64,000 nucleotides of DNA. It comes from Apoderus coryli (Eukaryota > Arthropoda > Insecta > Coleoptera > Attelabidae). The number at the start of each line of letters is the position of its first letter. Position 1 is the stretch's first letter. Below the pieces are notes generated by a model. It saw only the letters and a list, made by a program, of their open reading frames with translations, had not been told where the DNA came from and did no database searches. Location: assembly GCA_911728435.2 (NCBI GenBank), contig OU452202.1:16967135-17031134 (forward strand), in the 5' to 3' direction. Position numbers and translations under genes: made by a program. Positions 58,732 to 64,000 of this stretch are shown here, in pieces.

Positions 58732-60818
58732 CAGGGTGGTCCAACGAAAAGTTTGCACCTAGCTTTTCTCTTTTTTTTGTAGTCGAATGCGAAAATGCTC
58801 GGACACGTCGATTTTGCTTTTGAGGGGGACACATTTTAAACATATTTTTCGATCTGCGCCTTTAACCCCCTAGCGGGGGTGAGTAACAACCCTAAAATTT
58901 TAAATGGAAAGAGGGGTCTAATGACATATCATTTGAAAGGACACAAAATTGTCTTTCTAATGATACCCTATTTGTCGAATTTTACTAAAACAGTTAATAC
59001 GAAAACGACTTTAAAGACATTAAGCCGATAATTTTGGTATTAATGAGAAATACAAATAAGTTTTAATTATTGCGAGTGAAAACACCTGCAATCGTTAGTA
59101 CATTCCAATGTTTGTTAGTTTTAACATTGCTTTGTAAAAAAAGTAAACAAGCTGTTAAATTGATTTATTAAAACGTTACATTAACAAATGTTGAAAATGT
59201 GACCCATTTGATTCCATACAATAATACAGATTTTGTTCAAATCTATTTCTAACATTTTGTAGCATATCAGGTGTTATGTTTCTGCACTCTTCTGTAATGC
59301 GTTGGCGAAGATCTTCTATGGACTCGGGCTTCGTGGCAAAACATTTATTTTTTAAGTGCCCCCAAAGAAAAAAGTCTAAAGGCGATAAATCCGGTGACCT
59401 GGCAGGCCATTCAATTGGGCCCCTCCTTCCAATCCACCGTCCAGGGAACCGGTCATCTAAGAACTGTCTTACAGGAGCCACATAGTGCGGAGGTGCTCCA
59501 TCTTGCTGGAAATAAAGCCGATCAGCAGTATGATTTTGGTCATCTTCTATTATTTGTGTTATTAAAGGATCAATTGTGTCTTCAAGCATGTTTAGGTACA
59601 CTTCACCAGTTAAATTTCCAGGAATAAAAAGTGGTCCTATAATATGATTTCCTAATATGCCACACCAGACGTTTATTTTTTGAGGATACTGGGTATGAAC
59701 CTCACGGAATAAATGTGGGTTACTGTCATCCCAGTAACGGCAATTGTGCCTATTTACAGCTCCATTCAAATAAAATGTGCATTCGTCGGAAAAACAAATG
59801 TTAAATAATAATTGCGGATCTTCAATTAAACGCTGGCTCATTGCTTCACAAAATTGCAGCCTTCTATCAGGATCATCCTCATTTAGTTCCTGTACTAATT
59901 TGATTTTGTACGGATGAAATTTGTACGCTTTTAAAATTCGTATTATGGACGAACGGGAGACACCTGAGGCTTCAGCTAGTTGACGGGTACTTTGACTATG
60001 ATCCATTTCAACATGCCCTAAAACAGCGACTTCCACAGCTTCATTTCTGATCGGTTTCTGCGGCTGGTGTTTTACATTACAGACAGATCCGGTATCTACA
60101 AACTTTTTAACTAACTTGCCAACGTACACATCATTCACATTTTTATCGGGATGTCTCTCATTAAATAAGCGAGCCGTAAGTCTAGCACTACTATTATTTT
60201 GAAAATAAAGTTTAACAATTTCAACTCGTTCTAGAATGGAATAAATCATTTTGTACGGTAAAAGTAAAATAACTTGAGAAGCAACCAAACTGAATCAATG
60301 AAAAGACTAAAATAAACGGTGTAAATTCTTTTCCTACACGTATCTGCAGTTTTTATTTCAACAAAAAACGCAAACGATTAGTGAGGAATTTAGTTCTGAT
60401 AAATAAGATAGTGTTTTTGAAATCCCGTTTTTCTTCAAAGTAAATAATTTAGAAATGATTGTAGTTGTTTTCAGTCGTAATAATTAAAACTTATTTGTAT
60501 TTCTCATTAATACCAAAATTATCGGCTTAATGTCTTTAAAGTCGTTTTCGTATTAACTGTTTTAGTAAAATTCGACAAATAGGGTATCATTAGAAAGACA
60601 ATTTTGTGTCCTTTCAAATGATATGTCATTAGACCCCTCTTTCCATTTAAAATTTTAGGGTTGTTACTCACCCCCGCTAGGGGGTTAAAGGCGCAGATCG
60701 AAAAATATGTTTAAAATGTGTCCCCCTCAAAAGCAAAATCGACGTGTCCGAGCATTTTCGCATTCGACTACAAAAAAAAGAGAAAAGCTAGGTGCAAACT
60801 TTTCGTTGGACCACCCTG
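58732..60818 (-). mobile_element. Complete DD41D Tc1/mariner element with ~352-bp terminal inverted repeats
   Basis: Length 2,087 bp, flanked by the TA target duplication. It starts CAGGGTGGTCCAACG and ends with the exact inverse. The two arms, 58732-59083 and 60467-60818, match nearly perfectly by eye; I saw only two differences, at the inner edge. One uninterrupted transposase frame lies between them. Near-identity of arms plus an open transposase implies recent transposition. Confidence 0.9.
59176..60249 (-). CDS. DD41D transposase, uninterrupted
   Basis: The frame opens at 60288, but I prefer the start at 60249 (MIYSILERVEIVKLY), which matches the usual N-terminus, giving 357 residues. 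N-terminal helix-turn-helix modules: LTARLFNERHPDKNV and STRQLAEASGVSRSSIIRIL. The DDE domain has CFSDECTF (first D, about residue 155), YFQQDGAPPHY (second D, 250) and WPARSPDLSPLDFF (third D, 292, in PLD). There are 41 residues between the second and third acids, which places it in the DD41D group (rosa/visitor type) of the IS630-Tc1-mariner superfamily. Cut-and-paste transposition into TA is expected. No stop or frameshift is visible. Confidence 0.88.
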   Translation of the reverse strand: MIYSILERVEIVKLYFQNNSSARLTARLFNERHPDKNVNDVYVGKLVKKFVDTGSVCNVKHQPQKPIRNEAVEVAVLGHVEMDHSQSTRQLAEASGVSRSSIIRILKAYKFHPYKIKLVQELNEDDPDRRLQFCEAMSQRLIEDPQLLFNICFSDECTFYLNGAVNRHNCRYWDDSNPHLFREVHTQYPQKINVWCGILGNHIIGPLFIPGNLTGEVYLNMLEDTIDPLITQIIEDDQNHTADRLYFQQDGAPPHYVAPVRQFLDDRFPGRWIGRRGPIEWPARSPDLSPLDFFLWGHLKNKCFATKPESIEDLRQRITEECRNITPDMLQNVRNRFEQNLYYCMESNGSHFQHLLM

Positions 60819-61314
60819 TATAATAGATGATTTTACCTATTATATATAATTCCTCATAACGCATAACAATTTTTTGGAGAATCCCACTTTTGTTTCAGTC
60901 CAGTTTTTACGCCTCACTTAACATCACCATTGAAAAAAGTGGTTCATTTAATTCATTTTTTGTTTCTGTAAATCTAGTCGTGTGTGCATTTAATAACTAT
61001 TGTCGTTGTTTGAAACAATAATGGTTAGTAGATTATGTTTATTATTGTTATGTTTTATTTTTCCATTTTTATTTTTCATAAAACTAATAATTTAATTTTT
61101 GCCTATAATTCAATATTTTTATATTGTTTAATTATTTCTTAGACATTAAACTTACATTTGTAACATCTTTATTAGTTGAAAACAATTGAAAACTTCAACA
61201 ACTTAACTTTGGGTATAAATAATTACCTAATTTTAAAAATGAACTTTTGATCTAGCACAAAACTTTATAGACCCGTACCCATTAAAGGAGATTAGTGCTT
61301 AAATTTAATTGGCG
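60819..61314. other. AT-rich intergenic DNA
   Basis: No feature recognised. Confidence 0.4.
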
Positions 61315-61449
61315 TCAATCGCCCCGATTCTTATGAAAGGGAGGACCAACAGGTCCCATTGAAATGACCACCTCGGTTTGCCTTTTGCCTTTAAAACTTT
61401 TTCTTCTTGCAACACTATAGGCACAAGTGCAAATCAAACCAATATTCAT
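61315..61449 (-). CDS. Possible short coding exon, 44 codons, unknown
   Basis: MNIGLICTCAYSVARRKSFK, then RQTEVVISMGPVGPPFHKN to a stop. It has a hydrophobic/Cys start and a basic middle, and lies in a GC-richer patch than its surroundings. I do not recognise the family. It could be a terminal exon of a minus-strand gene. Confidence 0.2.
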   Translation of the reverse strand: MNIGLICTCAYSVARRKSFKGKRQTEVVISMGPVGPPFHKNRGD

Positions 61450-62004
61450 ATATCTATTGGGTCACGATATAAAACTTAAATAAAATTGCAACTTTGCTAA
61501 AGCGATGCACAGAAGGTCCAAATTGGACACTTTTGTTAGGAAATACCCATTTGTAGAGAAGGTAGAGAAAAACTGACCCACCTGTTCCGAGCTAGAATTT
61601 TGTGAAATAAGTGCACATCGATGTCTTGAACTGTTGACATAGATACAGGTTGGTTTTTCAATTTTGTGCATTTTTGACCCACTCCCGTAACTTTCCTATT
61701 TATGCATATTTTTTGTTTTTGAAAACACATCCTGAAGGCACTTCTTTAAGATTGAGAGGATTCCTCTTCCTAATTAAATAGTCCATACTGGAGTGGAGCG
61801 AAATTTCGAGGAGTTTCGACTTTTATTTTTGTACTTTTAATACTTGCTATTTTTCTTTTATTTCTATTTTTAAATTATTTTAGATGAATTTTATAAATCT
61901 AGAATCTGGATGACGGGTGTTGCCCTATCAAAATACCTTACTGTCAAACAATAAATATTTTGTAAATCAAAGGCGTCTGTTCCACAAATTATCTATATAT
62001 AAAT
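61450..62004. other. Intergenic DNA
   Basis: Overlapping minus-strand frames at 61462-61730 show no protein family. Nothing assigned. Confidence 0.3.
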
Positions 62005-62060
62005 GCTTAAATCAGCCAAACGTGTTTCGGAACTACAGCTCCATCTTCAGTGGCATTAAT
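62005..62060 (-). ncRNA. Hammerhead-ribozyme-like motif, well-formed
   Basis: Minus strand: AT-GCCA (stem I), CTGAAGA, T, GGAGC-TGTA-GTTCC (stem II, one G-U), GAAAC, ACGT, T, TGGC-TGATTTAA (stem I). GCCA/TGGC pairs perfectly, as in the copy at 24759, though stem II differs in sequence. Confidence 0.6.
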
Positions 62061-62164
62061 AAATCTTACATAGAAATCTTACTATTGTTTTTAAGTTTTA
62101 ACAGTTTTAACATGGATTTGAACATGTATATACTTACATACACTTTGTAAAACATTTTTTTCAT

Positions 62165-62318
62165 TTATTATCAATAAAATATAAAGTCAATCGTTAAAAA
62201 GTCTTATATTAATTTATATTATTATTAATTGTGCTGTCTATATAATAATATAAATTAATATAATATTTCAAAAGATTTTTTAACGATTGACCTTATGTTT
62301 TATTGCTAATTAATAAAA
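62165..62318. mobile_element. Palindromic foldback MITE
   Basis: Arms starting ATAAAATATAAAGTCAATCG and the inverse of CGATTGACCTTATGTTTTAT run inward over about 60 bp each, meeting near GTGCTGTC (62232-62240). No coding capacity. Confidence 0.7.
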
Positions 62319-62324
62319 AAAAGC

Positions 62325-62550
62325 GGTTGTGTCGCCCCAAAACTTTCCCGACAAGATAATATTCAAAAATATAAGACTGGTGTAACGAAACAGAATTTTA
62401 ATAATTATTATAATTCTATTATTTTTATTATTTTCAATAAACTAAACTAACAAACTCACTACTTTATTCAAAAATTAGAAATAAAAAAAAAGTTCCAGAG
62501 GTGGGATTCGAACCCAGGACTTTCCGCATGCAAAGCGCACGCTCTATCAA
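62325..62550 (-). mobile_element. tRNA-headed repeat (SINE-like), copy 3
   Basis: On the minus strand: ATAGAGCGTGCGCTTTGCATG (D arm end and anticodon arm with TGC, Ala type), then GGGTTCGAATCCC (B box). The body is TTTCTAATTTTTGAATAAAG, GTTTCGTTACACCAG and TTGTCGGGAAAGTTTTGGGG, the same order as copy 2. Confidence 0.7.
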
Positions 62551-62659
62551 TAACCCCAAAAACAATTATTAAATTACTTTATTATATTCTATTAAGAGTT
62601 ATAGGCTCCAACCAATTATTTTATTGAACTGAGTTTTGAACATTTAATTTATAAAAAGT

Positions 62660-62996
62660 TCTTCTTGTTTGTTTATTATGTCTGAACATTAAGAAAAAGT
62701 CCACTTGTTAAAGTGTTATTGGAAATCACAAGAAGATGGTCAGGCAGCCAGCAATCTTTATTTTGCGCGATATCCTGAAAGAAGACAAACTTTTCGGAAC
62801 ATGTTTTCAAGGCTGCAGGAAAACCTACTCACCTACGGTTTGTTTGAAAAACAGAATCCAAAAATATACGAAGCTGGAAATTGGCAAAAACAACTTAAAG
62901 AATTGACTGTCTTAGGGGAAAACCAACCCAATTTTTCGTTACGCAAAATTGAGTTAAATACAGGCATCCCCAAAACCACTGCTTTGAGAATTTAGA
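62660..62996 (+). pseudogene. Tc1/mariner-like transposase N-terminal fragment
   Basis: The frame from 62705 reads YWKSQEDGQAASNLYFARYP and RRQTFRNMFSRLQENLLTYG, then FSLRKIELNTGIPKTTALRI. This is the two-helix-turn-helix pattern of the 59176-60249 transposase (compare NERHPDKNV and GVSRSSIIRIL). The catalytic domain is missing; the frame stops at 62993-62995. Confidence 0.5.
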
Positions 62997-63895
62997 GTGA
63001 GAAAAGTTCACAAACTGCTACCTAAGTACTTAGAATTCAGGGTCGACTTGTGTCAGTGGTATTTAAGAAAATGTGCTGGAAGTACAAACTTAGCGCACAA
63101 GCAAGTAGCGAAGGGTGATTGGGTGTGTGGTGCTCAAAATACTGGGTTGCCAGACAAAACCTTGTAGTACTTTATAGATAAGTTTTCAACACAAGCTAAC
63201 TAGGACCAACTGCTATCTTGAGATGAATTTGTCAATTCAGACATAAAACAGTGTTTTGTTTTCAATCTTTTCATTGCCATTTTGATTATCTTAGTAGCAG
63301 TTTGCGTCTGCTGCTGATTTTATTTTAATTTTCCTTTTTGGAAATTTGGTTCCTTGACTCTTAGTTTTTGCTTCTACTGTCAAGAAATACGGTTTTTATT
63401 AACCTAATTCTAATTAATTAATATTTGTATTATTGTAACTTAAAAATAACTTTGTTTTTCTATTTTCCTGTTTCAGGCGGACGAAGAACAAGTCAAGTGT
63501 AAGTACAGATAAACTCTGAAGTATATATACTTTGCTTGACATTAGTTTTAGTGGCGTCAATAATCGGTCAGGCTTTACTAACACTAACTGAATAATATTA
63601 TAATGTGACCGGTAGATACTGTCTCCAAAATAATAAGTTCTTAGTTAGTTCTTATAGTTTGAATTCTGACAATCGGTATAGGTTGAACCCTGAACAAAAA
63701 AAATTAACTGGTGCCTCTAAGGCAGAATTAATATTGATATTTATATATTATGTGTAATTTGGATTGAAAATATGTAAGACTAAGGCTAAACTGGAAAAAT
63801 CTAATTGTGATTACAATTAACGTTAAGGTGCTACATTTCAATGTCGCTAAAACTAAAATTTCAGGAAGTTTAAAACCTTCAAATGATGAATCACT
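62997..63895. other. Intergenic DNA
   Basis: An acceptor-donor pair brackets 22 nt at about 63478-63499 (TTTCAG then GCGGACGAAGAACAAG... then GTAAGT), but no partner exon is visible. No other feature. Confidence 0.3.
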
Positions 63896-64000
63896 TGCCC
63901 CTACTGCTACTTAAAATTTTGGGGATATCATAGGGCTAGAGCGATTTCAACCAAAAACTTATGGGTTCATCCTAGCACTCCTCCAAACTCATACACCAAA
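63896..64000 (-). repeat. Partial copy of the 57065-57260 repeat
   Basis: The minus strand reads TTTGGTGTATGAGTTTGGAGGAGTGCTAGGATGAAC and so matches 57190-57230. Runs off the window edge. Confidence 0.6.

Noticed and set aside
63478..63499. 22-nt micro-exon between TTTCAG and GTAAGT
   Set aside because: Good splice sites but no partner exon on the plus strand; kept only as a note.
1..64000. CRISPR arrays, operons, bacterial promoters
   Set aside because: Spliced genes and eukaryotic elements throughout; no regularly spaced short repeats were seen.

Overview
This is AT-rich, intron-bearing nuclear DNA from an insect. A beetle is my best guess (inference) from the mix of mariner/Tc1, jockey-like LINE, Crypton and tRNA-derived repeats. 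Genes have short exons with GT-AG introns. Most intergenic DNA is decayed mobile elements.

Gene islands. At 4999-5304 (-) is a 101-residue protein with an MGCC lipidation start and a PKA-anchoring-type helix. Erlin (8011-9404, +, six exons) and hexosaminidase D (9733-14480, +, ten exons) sit head to tail 328 bp apart. HEXD converges on the first of three tandem paralogues of a four-transmembrane, snakeskin/MARVEL-like family at 14574-16646, 20482-25905 and 27136-29361 (all -). All three have the same three-exon layout. An inward-rectifier K+ channel (34639-38424, -, six exons) follows, then a divergent calmodulin-like gene (44353 to beyond 56159, -) with two alternative N-terminal exons.

Mobile DNA. 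There are broken jockey-like LINEs (17865, 31738, 36884, 42115, 46436, 54960), mariners with LINEs nested inside (31335, 46255), a degenerate Crypton tyrosine recombinase (27754-28803) and a retroelement integrase fragment (15639). An unnamed element carries D-N-C-S-G-Q-N and H-T-Q-N-E-G-D motifs (1072-2191). Three related Tc1/mariner-superfamily elements with very long terminal inverted repeats lie at 48416-50250, 51476-53526 and 58732-60818. The last has an uninterrupted DD41D transposase between about 352-bp near-identical inverted repeats and looks recently active. Three copies of a repeat with a tRNA-Ala-like head lie near 48.3, 57.4 and 62.5 kb.

Most notable observation: seven scattered hammerhead-ribozyme-like motifs (2781, 23033, 24759, 27576, 47973, 48086, 62005). 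They share CUGANGA and GAAAC/GAAAU core boxes (one copy has AAAC), with differing but mostly well-paired stem II helices. Several also have matching stem I arms. One lies in a small foldback unit between 12-bp direct repeats, and two lie on one strand about 75 bp apart. This suggests a dispersed family of small self-cleaving retroelements, like those known from Penelope-like elements and retrozymes.
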